This document shows positions 33,676-43,071 of a stretch of DNA of 64,000 bases, one piece after another. The stretch lies in assembly GCA_964492065.1 (NCBI GenBank), contig CAZBHH010000010.1, positions 1 to 64,000 on the forward strand, read 5' to 3'. This stretch comes from JADKAC01 sp964492065. Lineage in GTDB: Bacteria > Bacteroidota > Bacteroidia > Chitinophagales > BACL12. The position numbers were made by a program, and so were the translations under genes. Numbering within the stretch: position 1 is the first letter of the stretch; each line of letters opens with the position of its first letter. Below the pieces are notes generated by a model. It made no database searches, had not been told where the DNA came from, and saw nothing but the letters and a program-made list of their open reading frames with translations.

Positions 33676-34746
33676 TTACTTTGACACAGCGCTCTCCTGC
33701 ATCTCTATCTTTTCCAGGAATTTATCAGCAAATATTTTAGTAAACATCTCGGCGCCCTGTGTATTCAGGTGCGTTAAATCGAACAGGTTATTGCGGTCGT
33801 TGAACTGAGGGTATTCACTCGGATTGGCAAAAGATATTTTATATTCATCGGGCAATTGATTATACAAGGGCAACAGGTATTCATAGCGGTCGCCCAATCG
33901 CTGCGGCAGAGTAATTACGAATTTAATATCCCTCTCCTTACACGTTTCGATAACTCTTTTTAATAACACTACCATCGTTTTATTTGGGTTGTCCGTTGAG
34001 GTTCCATATTTATCGAATAATTTCTGACATACTTGTGTGCGGTTATCAATCGTATCCTGAGTGCGCAACACATCGTACCGTATAGATAGATCTCCATTCG
34101 GATAATCGTGTAATTCCTGGTCGAGATTGTAATAACCGTCTTTATTGGGGCCCAGAACCGGCGGTTCCACGTTATAACCGAGATGTTGCTCAAACAATGC
34201 GGGGCCAAGGCCTATCATTAAAGATTTTTCAACAAAGGAGAATGCGTGTATTGCAGGTACTGCGATTTTATTCATCAGTTTATTCTCCGATTCCCAACTC
34301 GCCTTCATTACCGGTCCGATATTACTCCAGGTGTACCAATACAACATTTCCTTTTTATGGAGATTTTCAGTTCCCATTTTCGTCAACTCACTCAGGTCCA
34401 TTACAATATACTTTATATGGTGGTCGTCCCTTTTAAGTAAATTTTCGATTAAATAAATTGATTGTGGGGTACGATTAGCAGGCAATCCGAAATTAAATGA
34501 ATTAATATGCAGCGTTGAATCTGCATTATTGACATATTCATCGAACTCTTTGACATTAAGATGCCGATAGGTTGTTGATGCGCCGATAAACAGAGTGTTA
34601 AATGAAGCAGCATTTTCTTTATAGTACTGGTATTTGGTATTTAATCTGACGTTTCCCCATGTAAACGGCAATGTATAAACCGCCACCTGGCTCACCGCAA
34701 AGTAAAGCAGAATTAACAGTGCGATACGTGAAAACAGCTTTTTCAT
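33676..34746 (-). CDS. Membrane-anchored SGNH-type protein, probable polysaccharide O-acetylation partner
   Basis: 356 residues. N-terminal membrane anchor (about 5-24). The SGNH-like motif FIGAST has the candidate nucleophile S57, and the terminal catalytic block FDLTHLNTQG gives D323 and H326. Such proteins (AlgJ/AlgX- or DltD-like) work in the periplasm and pass acyl groups from an MBOAT transporter to a glycan. The MBOAT gene lies 5 nt upstream, which strongly supports this pairing. An esterase role is the alternative. Confidence 0.82.
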   Translation of the reverse strand: MKKLFSRIALLILLYFAVSQVAVYTLPFTWGNVRLNTKYQYYKENAASFNTLFIGASTTYRHLNVKEFDEYVNNADSTLHINSFNFGLPANRTPQSIYLIENLLKRDDHHIKYIVMDLSELTKMGTENLHKKEMLYWYTWSNIGPVMKASWESENKLMNKIAVPAIHAFSFVEKSLMIGLGPALFEQHLGYNVEPPVLGPNKDGYYNLDQELHDYPNGDLSIRYDVLRTQDTIDNRTQVCQKLFDKYGTSTDNPNKTMVVLLKRVIETCKERDIKFVITLPQRLGDRYEYLLPLYNQLPDEYKISFANPSEYPQFNDRNNLFDLTHLNTQGAEMFTKIFADKFLEKIEMQESAVSK

Positions 34747-34751
34747 ATCTC

Positions 34752-36215
34752 TTAAAACTGAAAGTAAATAAAAGCGGCCTTATTCACCATGGCAAACCAA
34801 CCGATTAACAATAACATTCCCAAATAAAAACTCCAGCGTATTAACAACGGTTTGGAAACAATTCTCTCTTCTATTGTCTGGTCGCCCACTAAATACATTT
34901 TAAAATCCATCACGAGCAAAAATGCGATAAATATCCAGCTCAAAGCAAACTGCACAATACTGTCGCTACCCTCTAAACTGTTGTGAATAAGGGCATGCGT
35001 GGTATTGGGCACCGTGAATATACTTTGGATAATGACAAACGATTCGGATACATTTCTTGAACAAAAGAATATATCCGGAATACTCGTCAGGTTAAATACC
35101 CAAAACATGGTTAAAAATGAAGTAAGCCATTTTAGATTCGGCCCAAGATTGAGTTTCAAATTAGGCATAAACTTGTCCGTCGTTCGCCGCAAACTCAATA
35201 AAATGCCATGCGTCACGCCAAATAACACGAATGTCCAGTTGGCGCCATGCCATAAGCCCATCAATGCGAAAGTCAACATGGTGTTATACATCAACCTCCG
35301 GTAATTGACACGGCTGCCTCCGAGTGGGAAGTACAGGTAATCCCGAATCCAGAACGACAATGTAATGTGCCATCGCTGCCAAAACTCTCGTACTGTTTTT
35401 GAGAAATAGGGTGTCTTAAAGTTATCGGTAAGATTATAACCCATAATTCTCGCCGAACCGATAGCGATATCGCAATAACCCGAAAAATCACAATATACCT
35501 GGAAGGCGAACATCCAGGTGGCGAGAACAACGGCAAAGCCGCCGTGTTCACCGGGATTTTGATACACTTCCTGCACAAAAATAGAGAGCCGGTCGGCCAC
35601 AACGACCTTCTTAAAGAACCCCCACAGAATTCTGATCAACCCTTCCTTAGCCCGCAGATAATTAAAATCGAATTTTTTCTTCAGTTGGGGCATAAGGTCA
35701 TTACTGCGTTCGATAGGTCCGGCTACCAACTGCGGCCAGAATGAAACAAACAATGCGAAATAACCAAAGTGTTGTTCCGCTTTGGCGGTTCCGCGGTATA
35801 TATCTATGGAGTAACTTAAAGTTTGAAATGTATAAAACGAAATACCTACAGGCAGGAATAACCGGAATTCCGGCACATTATAAAATATATTGAACTGGTC
35901 GAATACCGCTCTTGCCGAATCATTAAAGAAGTTAAAATATTTAAACAGCAACAAAAGGCCCAGGTTGGAAAAGAGACTTATCAGCATGTACGGCCTTCGC
36001 TGTTGCTTTGTCTCGCACTGGTTCATCTTGAGACCGGTAAAATAGTCTATGGATGTGGAGACGACGATTAAAAATGCATATTCCGGTTTCCAGCACATAT
36101 AGAAATAATAGCTGGCCAACAGGGTAAATAACCAACGCCATCTGAAAGGTGTGGCAAAGTACAAGCCGACAACTATCGGCAGAAACAGTAAAAAATGAAA
36201 AGAATTAAAAATCAT
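34752..36215 (-). CDS. MBOAT-family O-acyltransferase (AlgI/DltB-like)
   Basis: 487 residues with about ten membrane segments. The family signatures include YSIDIYRG, PQLVAGPIERSNDLMPQ, FSGYCDIAIGSARIMGY, TVREFWQRWHITLSFWIRDY and GLWHGANWTFVLFGVTHG, which holds the catalytic His. These proteins move acyl groups across the inner membrane for O-acetylation of exopolysaccharide. It is paired with the SGNH gene downstream. It sits 26 bp after the Wzz-like gene. The acyl group (acetyl most likely) is inferred. Confidence 0.93.
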   Translation of the reverse strand: MIFNSFHFLLFLPIVVGLYFATPFRWRWLFTLLASYYFYMCWKPEYAFLIVVSTSIDYFTGLKMNQCETKQQRRPYMLISLFSNLGLLLLFKYFNFFNDSARAVFDQFNIFYNVPEFRLFLPVGISFYTFQTLSYSIDIYRGTAKAEQHFGYFALFVSFWPQLVAGPIERSNDLMPQLKKKFDFNYLRAKEGLIRILWGFFKKVVVADRLSIFVQEVYQNPGEHGGFAVVLATWMFAFQVYCDFSGYCDIAIGSARIMGYNLTDNFKTPYFSKTVREFWQRWHITLSFWIRDYLYFPLGGSRVNYRRLMYNTMLTFALMGLWHGANWTFVLFGVTHGILLSLRRTTDKFMPNLKLNLGPNLKWLTSFLTMFWVFNLTSIPDIFFCSRNVSESFVIIQSIFTVPNTTHALIHNSLEGSDSIVQFALSWIFIAFLLVMDFKMYLVGDQTIEERIVSKPLLIRWSFYLGMLLLIGWFAMVNKAAFIYFQF

Positions 36216-36241
36216 ACCCGCCTAATCTCTCTTTAATTTTC

Positions 36242-37384
36242 TCAGGGATTACCATCTTTGGTGCCCGTCTCAGAAATTTCTTTAGATTTATTTTGATATT
36301 CCGCAATTAACAGTTGCTTTTGTTCCGCTTCTGCTATTGAGTCTTTGTAATACTTTCGTGCGGATAGTATTCCAATACTCAGAAAAGTACCCAGGATAAT
36401 TCCAAGTATCAGGAACAACATTTTTTGTTCCTTTTCCTTAATGGTCGAAATGTCTCCGCTATCTACTACAGATATCAGCGGTGTTTTATTCCGCATATCG
36501 AATTTTGCCAATTCAAGTTGCGTGTACACTGTGCTGTATTCCAGGGTAAGTATTTCAATATCACGCAAAAGGCGGCCCTGGTTTAGCAATCCGGCGGCTT
36601 TAACGGTAAATGCCGATTGATCCTGAGTCCTGGCCAATGCATCTTCTTTCGCCTGCATCATTAAACGGATTGAATCGGCACGGTCCTGAATTAAGGATAC
36701 GGTGCTGATTTCGTTATCTATCTGTGAGAAAATATAAAATTCGGACGCATTACTCGCGAGGTTATCGGCCATAATGCGGGAAAAGTCTCTGTTAAGCGAA
36801 GAAAATTCCAATTGATTTAAACCTACTTCTTCATTAAAACTAATGGAGAGATCAGCATCTAAAATCTCATCGTAAACCACACTCATTACGCTGTCCTCGT
36901 AAACTGTCAGTGCATTGATATCGCCATGAATTATTCTAAAATCCTTTATTTTTTTCTTTTTAGCCCATTTGGGATACATCTCAATGTAAAAATTCAGCAT
37001 ATAATCCACCCGGGGTGGTTGCCCTTTTAACTGTATGGTATCTTTTAGCAATAGCGTTTGTTTAATTACCCGCCGCGACTGCACTAACCCGAGGAAATAC
37101 TCATTCGTAAATTCCGATCCGGTGGAAATACCAATTCCAAAAGAACTCGCCAGCGATGCAAGCGACGAGGTGGAAGAACCCTCCACTCCTTTTACCGAGA
37201 AATCCGAATGGGCTATGTAATGCTCAGGGCGCCATTCAATATAATATCGCAGCAGATATCCGGTAACAACAGCGCCAATTAAAATTACCCACCATTTTCT
37301 CAACAGGTACTTCCTGTATTCACCCATCTTTTTAAACAGGTCGCCGATATTTATTTCATCGTTATATGGGCGGTCGTATTGCAT
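36242..37384 (-). CDS. Wzz/GumC-like polysaccharide co-polymerase
   Basis: 380 residues with two transmembrane segments: near 33-50 (KWWVILIGAVVTGYLLRYY) and 320-342 (MLFLILGIILGTFLSIGIL). They enclose a large periplasmic helical domain that includes a coiled-coil-like part (about 230-300). This is the chain-length-determinant layout. There is no C-terminal tyrosine kinase domain. It would control polymer length and bridge to the outer-membrane export protein, encoded 22 bp upstream in the operon. Confidence 0.88.
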   Translation of the reverse strand: MQYDRPYNDEINIGDLFKKMGEYRKYLLRKWWVILIGAVVTGYLLRYYIEWRPEHYIAHSDFSVKGVEGSSTSSLASLASSFGIGISTGSEFTNEYFLGLVQSRRVIKQTLLLKDTIQLKGQPPRVDYMLNFYIEMYPKWAKKKKIKDFRIIHGDINALTVYEDSVMSVVYDEILDADLSISFNEEVGLNQLEFSSLNRDFSRIMADNLASNASEFYIFSQIDNEISTVSLIQDRADSIRLMMQAKEDALARTQDQSAFTVKAAGLLNQGRLLRDIEILTLEYSTVYTQLELAKFDMRNKTPLISVVDSGDISTIKEKEQKMLFLILGIILGTFLSIGILSARKYYKDSIAEAEQKQLLIAEYQNKSKEISETGTKDGNP

Positions 37385-37406
37385 ATCAGTAATTAAAGTC
37401 TAATTA

Positions 37407-39848
37407 TTATCTCTTTGAGTTCTGAACCAGGATAAAAATGGTTGCAAACGTTAACACCGATGCACTCATAGTCGTAGCAAACATATTCCAGTCGAATGGT
37501 TCTTTTGGAACCTCGGGTTCTTCTTCCACTTTCTTTGGCTTGTACGGTACTACCACTTCCGAGCCTTTCACTTTCACCTTGGGATAGAAGTGGAATACCC
37601 ACAGGAAATTATGCGTACGCTTAACCAACCCGTTGGGTTGAACCACATAGGTACGGCTGCGCCGTGCATCATCGCTAAAATTGCGACCGTATTTTTTAAC
37701 ATAGCGCTTTGCCGATTTCGAACCGTCAAACGGAACGTACACTTCCATTTTTAAAGTATCCTCAAACGGGAAGTCTATTGCACCGCTCAAGGCGACAAGT
37801 TCGCCCAGGCGAGGGACGTTGATGACGTCGCCTTCCTTTAAAATATAATTGTATTTTGAATTGGGATTTTTTACCGCCTTATCGAGGAACAACATGGTCA
37901 GGTTGCCGTTGCCGCGTTTAATTGTCGCACCTTCGGGATAGGCGTATTCAGTGAAACCTCCGGCTCTGACAATCACTTCGGCCAAAGTTTCGGTTTTTGA
38001 CAGCAGGGTATATACACCCGGATATACCACCTCGCCTTCCAGTGTAATATTCTTCTGAAATTCAAATTCGGGAATGGTTCTGACGAAAACCATATCATAA
38101 GGCTGTAATACAAAATTCTCCGAAGCGTCTGCTATTTCAAGCGATTTGTTCACATCAATGGTTTCGATTACCACCCGGGTAGGCTCATTGATATTCTTAG
38201 CCTCATTAAAATTCAGGATACGGGCAATTTCAATTTTGCTGTTGGCAGCATCCACATTTAATCCGCCGGCATAATAGAGCAGATCTTTCAATTTCATGGA
38301 TTCGTAATAGGGGAAATCCCCGGGAGTCTTTACCGCTCCTTCAATCTTCACGGTAAAAGTCTGGCGGAATTTTTCCTTGGTAAACACTTCGACCTGGTCG
38401 AATTTTGTCAACTCAAAATTGAAAGGGGATTTAGGGTTTTTTAATACTTCCTGTAAATTGAATGGAATATAAACCGAATTCAATTTCTCATCTTTCCTGA
38501 TGAGATATGCCTTATTCAGATAGGCTTCGTATTTCACCCCTTGTGCTTTTTCAATCAGGTTGGAAATGCGCAGGCCATCACTTAACTCATAGGTGCCGGG
38601 ATATTTTACAGCGCCGATAATTGTTACAACATTTTCAACTGTTTCGGGAATTTTGACAAAGGTTATTTTATCGCCGTTAAGCAATATGAAGTCGCTGCCG
38701 GAGGCTTTTATACTGTCGTAATTAATATCTACGACAACATTTTCATTATTGATATACCTGCTGATCGTAACAATATTCGTATAGGCGGTCGATTTTAATC
38801 CGCCGGCATAGAACAATAATTTTTCGAGGTTTTCACCTTCTATTAATTCATATTTAAATGGGCGGTTCACTTCGCCGTTAACTTCTACAACACGGCCGAT
38901 AGGCGGCACTACGATATAGTCGTTATCCTGCAGGTAGGTGTCGTCGGAATAGCCGGGATTTGTTAAGAACTGATACACATCCAGGGTCTTAACCACCTGG
39001 TTGTTTCTCTTTACCTGGATATTTCTGATAGAGCCGATATCATTGGGCCCGCCGGCGGCTACCAATGCATTGAACGGCGTATTAATAGAAGCGATATTAT
39101 ACGAACCGGGTGAAGTCACTTCACCGACTATATTTACTTTTATCGTTTTGGAATAAGTGAGTGATACATCAAAATTTGCGCCGCTCAGATTGATATACGT
39201 TCCGAATTTTTGTTTTAATAACTGTTTGGTTGCCGCATACGTCAATCCCTGTAAATAGATTCTGCCAATGCCAAATGGATTAATATATCCATCGTCGCTC
39301 ACCGTGAAATTTTCATTATAACTGGAGACGCCTCCCCAAACGGAAACGGAAATCTGATCGCCTGCACCCATAATATAATTATTGCTGGGCTTGGAGTTGG
39401 GGGCTCTTTCATATAGTGAAATAGTGGAATTTCTAAAAATGCCCTGGCCATAAATGGCTGCGGCCACATTGGGAGTCTCGTTTGCCTGGGAATCCGGCGA
39501 TACCGAATCTGCTTTTGGAACGGTGTCCAGCAATTGTTCGGCGGCGGCGGCAATATTCTGTTGCTGCACATCGCCAAGCATCTCAATGGCGGTAGAGCTT
39601 GTACCCGAACCGGATTCGCCTAATGCGGAAAGTATGGCTGAAACTTCCGAATCGCTAAAGCCCATGGATTTCAACGAACTCTCAGAAACCATCGACGGAC
39701 TGACAGCCGCAGGTGATACCCCCGCCGGCGTACCCGAGCCCTGACCGAATGGATCGGTATTTATCAAGTTTGTGTTCGCCTGTCCGAAAATGTTGTTTGA
39801 AAATGCCAGAGTTAAGATCAAAAGCGCAAACGAAGAAAATTTCTTCAT
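37407..39848 (-). CDS. Wza-like polysaccharide export protein with multiple SLBB domains
   Basis: 813 residues, first gene of the glycan operon. Signal peptide 1-22 (ending NNIFGQA); Gln/Ser-rich spacer; polysaccharide export domain (YIMGAGDQISVSVWGG). Five SLBB domains follow, recognisable by repeated GEV..PG.Y....L....AGG signatures (VNIVGEVTSPGSY, VEVNGEVNRPFKY, VTIIGAVKYPGTY, KIEGAVKTPGDF, ITLEGEVVYPGVY), plus a sixth partial one. A C-terminal hydrophobic segment (MFATTMSASVLTFATIFILVQ) may span the outer membrane. The number of SLBB domains exceeds that of E. coli Wza and is typical of Bacteroidota exporters. Confidence 0.92.
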   Translation of the reverse strand: MKKFSSFALLILTLAFSNNIFGQANTNLINTDPFGQGSGTPAGVSPAAVSPSMVSESSLKSMGFSDSEVSAILSALGESGSGTSSTAIEMLGDVQQQNIAAAAEQLLDTVPKADSVSPDSQANETPNVAAAIYGQGIFRNSTISLYERAPNSKPSNNYIMGAGDQISVSVWGGVSSYNENFTVSDDGYINPFGIGRIYLQGLTYAATKQLLKQKFGTYINLSGANFDVSLTYSKTIKVNIVGEVTSPGSYNIASINTPFNALVAAGGPNDIGSIRNIQVKRNNQVVKTLDVYQFLTNPGYSDDTYLQDNDYIVVPPIGRVVEVNGEVNRPFKYELIEGENLEKLLFYAGGLKSTAYTNIVTISRYINNENVVVDINYDSIKASGSDFILLNGDKITFVKIPETVENVVTIIGAVKYPGTYELSDGLRISNLIEKAQGVKYEAYLNKAYLIRKDEKLNSVYIPFNLQEVLKNPKSPFNFELTKFDQVEVFTKEKFRQTFTVKIEGAVKTPGDFPYYESMKLKDLLYYAGGLNVDAANSKIEIARILNFNEAKNINEPTRVVIETIDVNKSLEIADASENFVLQPYDMVFVRTIPEFEFQKNITLEGEVVYPGVYTLLSKTETLAEVIVRAGGFTEYAYPEGATIKRGNGNLTMLFLDKAVKNPNSKYNYILKEGDVINVPRLGELVALSGAIDFPFEDTLKMEVYVPFDGSKSAKRYVKKYGRNFSDDARRSRTYVVQPNGLVKRTHNFLWVFHFYPKVKVKGSEVVVPYKPKKVEEEPEVPKEPFDWNMFATTMSASVLTFATIFILVQNSKR

Positions 39849-40061
39849 AGTTATGGTAAAATTTCGTGCAAAGATAAAAGGAATGACAAATATTAATGAA
39901 AATTAAAATGCAATGACATTAATTTTTCAAACCCCATTCAAGACGTGCATAGAAAACAGTCCGTTGCACAATTCCCCGTATTAAAAAAGGGTTAAAGCCT
40001 TTTATGGTGCGCTGCTGCTGCAAAAGGGCAGATGAAAATTTTCGGGTTTGCCATTGCGGAA
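39849..40061. other. Intergenic between glycan operon and metG
   Basis: Contains the glycan operon promoter box (39869-39876). Near 39983-40003 there is a weak AT-rich minus-strand hairpin (AAAAGG/CCTTTT followed by T) that might end the metG transcript. Nothing else recognised. Confidence 0.4.
39869..39876 (-). promoter_or_regulatory. -7 box TATCTTTG of the glycan operon
   Basis: Consensus TAnnTTTG, 20 nt before the ATG of the export gene at 39848. No comparable box with a long gap occurs downstream in the locus, where gaps are 3-26 nt or overlaps. One promoter may therefore drive about 15.4 kb. Confidence 0.6.
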
Positions 40062-42134
40062 TCAACGCACAGATGCTCCATTATCCCTGAGTTCAGGCGC
40101 CTGTACAAAATAGAGTTTGCCCGCTGTATCCTCTGCCATCAGGATCATGCCGCGGCTCTCTACGCCCCGCAACATCCGCGGTTCCAGGTTAAGCAGTACG
40201 AGTACCCGGGTTCCCGTAATCGTTTCGGGATGAAAGTGTTTTGCCAGGCCGGAGACGATGGTTCGCTTCTCGAATCCCAGGTCAACCGTAAGTTTTAATA
40301 GTTTATCCGCTTTTGGGATCACCTCTGCATGCACAATGGTACCGGTACGCAAATCGAGTTTTGAAAAATCATCAAAAGAAATCATAGGCTTTTGTTCTGA
40401 GGCGCCATTGTTTTGATTGGCATTGGCATTCACAGCCTTTCCCTGTCTCAATGCTTCCACCCTTGCATCCACTTCTGCATCTTCCATTTTACTGAAGAAA
40501 TGTACGGGTTCGCCTGTTTTAGCACCGGTTTCCAGCTTCATTTCATTAAACCGGAAGGCAAGCGACGCCTTATCCGCTCCGAGCGTATTGCAAATCCTAT
40601 CGGCAGTAAACGGGAGAAACGGTTCGCATAATACGGCGATATCAATTAATGATTCGAGGCATACACGCAACACACAACCGCAGGTTTCGGGGTCCTGTTT
40701 GAAAATTTTCCATGGCTCGTAATCTGTGAGCAACTTATTGCCCAACCGCACTACATCCATCATGGCCGCTAAGGCATCCCTGAATCTGTAGGATTCAATA
40801 GCGGGTACGTACTGCTCATCTATCAGTTGACTGACAGCCGTATGGTAATTGCGGATATACGACTCATGTAAAAACGATTCCTGCATCGCCGGTACCTTGC
40901 CTTCAAAAAATTTATGTGTCAGCACCAATATCCGGTTAATAAAATTTCCCAATATGGCGACCAGTTCGTTGTTGTTCTTTGCCTGGTAATCCTTCCATGC
41001 AAACTCGCTGTCTTTTGTTTCGGGAAGGTTGCTGCTCAGCACGTAGCGCAATACATCTTCCTTTCCGGGATTTTCTTCTAAAAATGTGTGCACCTGTACC
41101 GACCAGTTCCGGGAGGTGCTCATCTTATCGCCCTCCAGGTTCATAAACTCATTTGCGGGAACATTTGCAGGCAGTATATATCCACCGTGCGCCTTGAGGA
41201 TTACCGGAAAAATTAAGCAATGGAACACAATATTATCCTTGCCGATAAAGTGTACCAGTTTTGTCGAAGCATCTTTCCAATACGGTTCCCAGTCTTTGTT
41301 GTGATCGGCAGCCCATTGTTTCGTGGCGCTGATATAACCGATTGGGGCATCCAGCCACACGTAGAGCACTTTTCCTTCGGCACCGGGCAACGGCACCTGC
41401 ACCCCCCAGTCTAAGTCGCGGGTAATGGGACGGGGATGCAGCCCGTCGTCGAGCCATGATTTACACTGCCCCAATACATTGCGCTTCCATTCTTCCTGTC
41501 GGCCTTCACCTTTAACAATCCAGTCCGTGAGCCACTGCTGGTAATTATTCAGAGGCAAATACCAGTGCTTTGTCCTTTTTTTGGATGGGGGTTTGCCGCT
41601 TAATGTAGAAACCGGGTTAATTAAATCATCGGCATTCAGCGACGATCCGCAGCGCTCGCATTGATCGCCGTAGGCATTCGGATTTTCACACACCGGGCAA
41701 GTGCCCTGTATATACCGGTCGGCTAAAAACTGGTGGTATGCTTCGTCGTAATATTGCTCACTTTCCCTCTCTTCAAATACACCTTTATTATAGAGATGGA
41801 GAAAAAAATCTGAGGATGTCTGATGGTGCAGTTCTGATGAAGTGCGATGAAAAATATCAAAACTAATCCCCAGTTTTTCGAATGTATCTTTATTCAGTGC
41901 GTGATATTTATCGATGATTTCTTTCGGCGTGACACCTTCCTTTTTAGCCTGTATGGTTATGGCCACTCCATGCTCATCGCTGCCACAGACAAATACCACA
42001 TCGCATTTTCGCCTGCGCAAATACCGCACGTAAATATCAGCGGGTAAATACGCCCCGGCAATATGGCCGACATGTATCGGCCCATTTGCATAGGGTAAGG
42101 CAGACGTGATGAGGTATCTTTGAGGCGCTGTCAT
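40062..42134 (-). CDS. metG: Methionyl-tRNA synthetase with C-terminal tRNA-binding domain
   Basis: 690 residues, class I. The signature HVGH (21-24) is in the Rossmann fold, KMSTS lies near residue 340, and the zinc knuckle has CPVCENPNAYGDQCERCGSS. The anticodon-binding helical domain follows. After a short Asn-rich linker (NANANQNNGASEQ) comes an EMAPII/Trbp111-like OB domain (about 590-690, LDLRTGTIVHAEVIPKADKL), which aids tRNA capture and dimerisation. Length is normal for long-form MetG. Its promoter lies 10 nt upstream, and ldcA diverges from it. Confidence 0.97.
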   Translation of the reverse strand: MTAPQRYLITSALPYANGPIHVGHIAGAYLPADIYVRYLRRRKCDVVFVCGSDEHGVAITIQAKKEGVTPKEIIDKYHALNKDTFEKLGISFDIFHRTSSELHHQTSSDFFLHLYNKGVFEERESEQYYDEAYHQFLADRYIQGTCPVCENPNAYGDQCERCGSSLNADDLINPVSTLSGKPPSKKRTKHWYLPLNNYQQWLTDWIVKGEGRQEEWKRNVLGQCKSWLDDGLHPRPITRDLDWGVQVPLPGAEGKVLYVWLDAPIGYISATKQWAADHNKDWEPYWKDASTKLVHFIGKDNIVFHCLIFPVILKAHGGYILPANVPANEFMNLEGDKMSTSRNWSVQVHTFLEENPGKEDVLRYVLSSNLPETKDSEFAWKDYQAKNNNELVAILGNFINRILVLTHKFFEGKVPAMQESFLHESYIRNYHTAVSQLIDEQYVPAIESYRFRDALAAMMDVVRLGNKLLTDYEPWKIFKQDPETCGCVLRVCLESLIDIAVLCEPFLPFTADRICNTLGADKASLAFRFNEMKLETGAKTGEPVHFFSKMEDAEVDARVEALRQGKAVNANANQNNGASEQKPMISFDDFSKLDLRTGTIVHAEVIPKADKLLKLTVDLGFEKRTIVSGLAKHFHPETITGTRVLVLLNLEPRMLRGVESRGMILMAEDTAGKLYFVQAPELRDNGASVR

Positions 42135-42144
42135 AAAATGCGTG

Positions 42145-42152
42145 CAAATTTA
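42145..42152 (-). promoter_or_regulatory. -7 box TAAATTTG of metG
   Basis: TAnnTTTG on the minus strand, 10 nt before the metG ATG. It overlaps a possible GTG start of the divergent LD-carboxypeptidase frame at 42142, which argues for the later ATG at 42175 there. Confidence 0.5.
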
Positions 42153-42174
42153 CAAAAGCAAAAACGATTCGACC

Positions 42175-43071
42175 ATGCGTATTCCGCCACTACAACCCGG
42201 TGATAAAGTTGCGATTATCAGTACGGCGAGGGCTATTTCACTTGAAGAAATAGAAGCTGCCGTCAATAAAATCAGCGAATATGGTTACATCCCCATCATC
42301 GGCCAAACCATTGGAGCCTCCCATTTGGTCTTTGCCGGCGACGATCTCATGCGCACCCGGGAATTCCAAAAATTCCTGGATGACCCCTCCGTCAAAGCGA
42401 TATTTTTTGCCCGCGGCGGATATGGTTCCATCCGGATACTCGATAAAATCGATTTCAGCACATTCCTGTTACACCCCAAATGGCTGTGCGGGTTCAGCGA
42501 TATTACGCTGCTGCACACCCATATCACGGATAAACTCGCATTGCCGGTCATTCACAGCGCAATGCCCTATAACTTCCCCGGTGCCGATGCCGTCTCTATC
42601 GATTCGCTCTTCCACATTTTAAAAGGAAACCTTCCGGTATATTCCTGGGAAGGATGCGAAAGTAATATTCCGGGAACCGCCGAAGCCGGGATAATCGGCG
42701 GCAATTTATCCATACTTTACAGTTTGCTCGGCACCCGGTTTGGATTGAATACTGCCGGTAAAATACTCTTCATCGAAGAGGTGGACGAATATCTGTACCA
42801 TATCGACAGGATGCTCATCAGCCTGAAACACGCCGGCAAACTGCAGCATCTAAAAGGGTTGATTGTGGGAAGTTTCACTCAAATAAAAGACAATAAAGTG
42901 CCTTTCGGCTTGTCTGTCAATGAAATCATCCTGGAACATGTATCCGGCTACAATTACCCGGTGGCATTTAATTTTCCTGCCGGCCATTCCAAAGTAAATA
43001 CTGCGTTTGTTTTAGGGGAAAAAATCCGCCTCGCCACGGACAGGAAAGGCTCGGAAATGCAATATATTTAA
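42175..43071 (+). CDS. LD-carboxypeptidase family S66
   Basis: 298 residues from MRIPPLQPGDKVAIIST. The S66 (LdcA/MccF) fold is shown by FFARGGYGSIRILDKIDF, the nucleophile Ser in LCGFSDITLL, the Glu-containing FIEEVDEYLYHIDRML and the late His in FPAGHSKVN. It removes the terminal D-Ala from tetrapeptides during murein recycling in the cytosol; microcin-type immunity is a related alternative. A GTG start 33 nt upstream is possible but would lie in the metG promoter. The 3' end overlaps the rhodanese gene by 4 bp. Confidence 0.9.
   Translation: MRIPPLQPGDKVAIISTARAISLEEIEAAVNKISEYGYIPIIGQTIGASHLVFAGDDLMRTREFQKFLDDPSVKAIFFARGGYGSIRILDKIDFSTFLLHPKWLCGFSDITLLHTHITDKLALPVIHSAMPYNFPGADAVSIDSLFHILKGNLPVYSWEGCESNIPGTAEAGIIGGNLSILYSLLGTRFGLNTAGKILFIEEVDEYLYHIDRMLISLKHAGKLQHLKGLIVGSFTQIKDNKVPFGLSVNEIILEHVSGYNYPVAFNFPAGHSKVNTAFVLGEKIRLATDRKGSEMQYI

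Noticed and set aside
39983..40003. Possible metG terminator
   Set aside because: The stem is only six A/T-rich pairs (AAAAGG/CCTTTT), too weak to call with confidence.
42142..42174. GTG start adding 11 residues to the LD-carboxypeptidase
   Set aside because: It overlaps the metG -7 box, and family members begin at MRIPP-like sequence.
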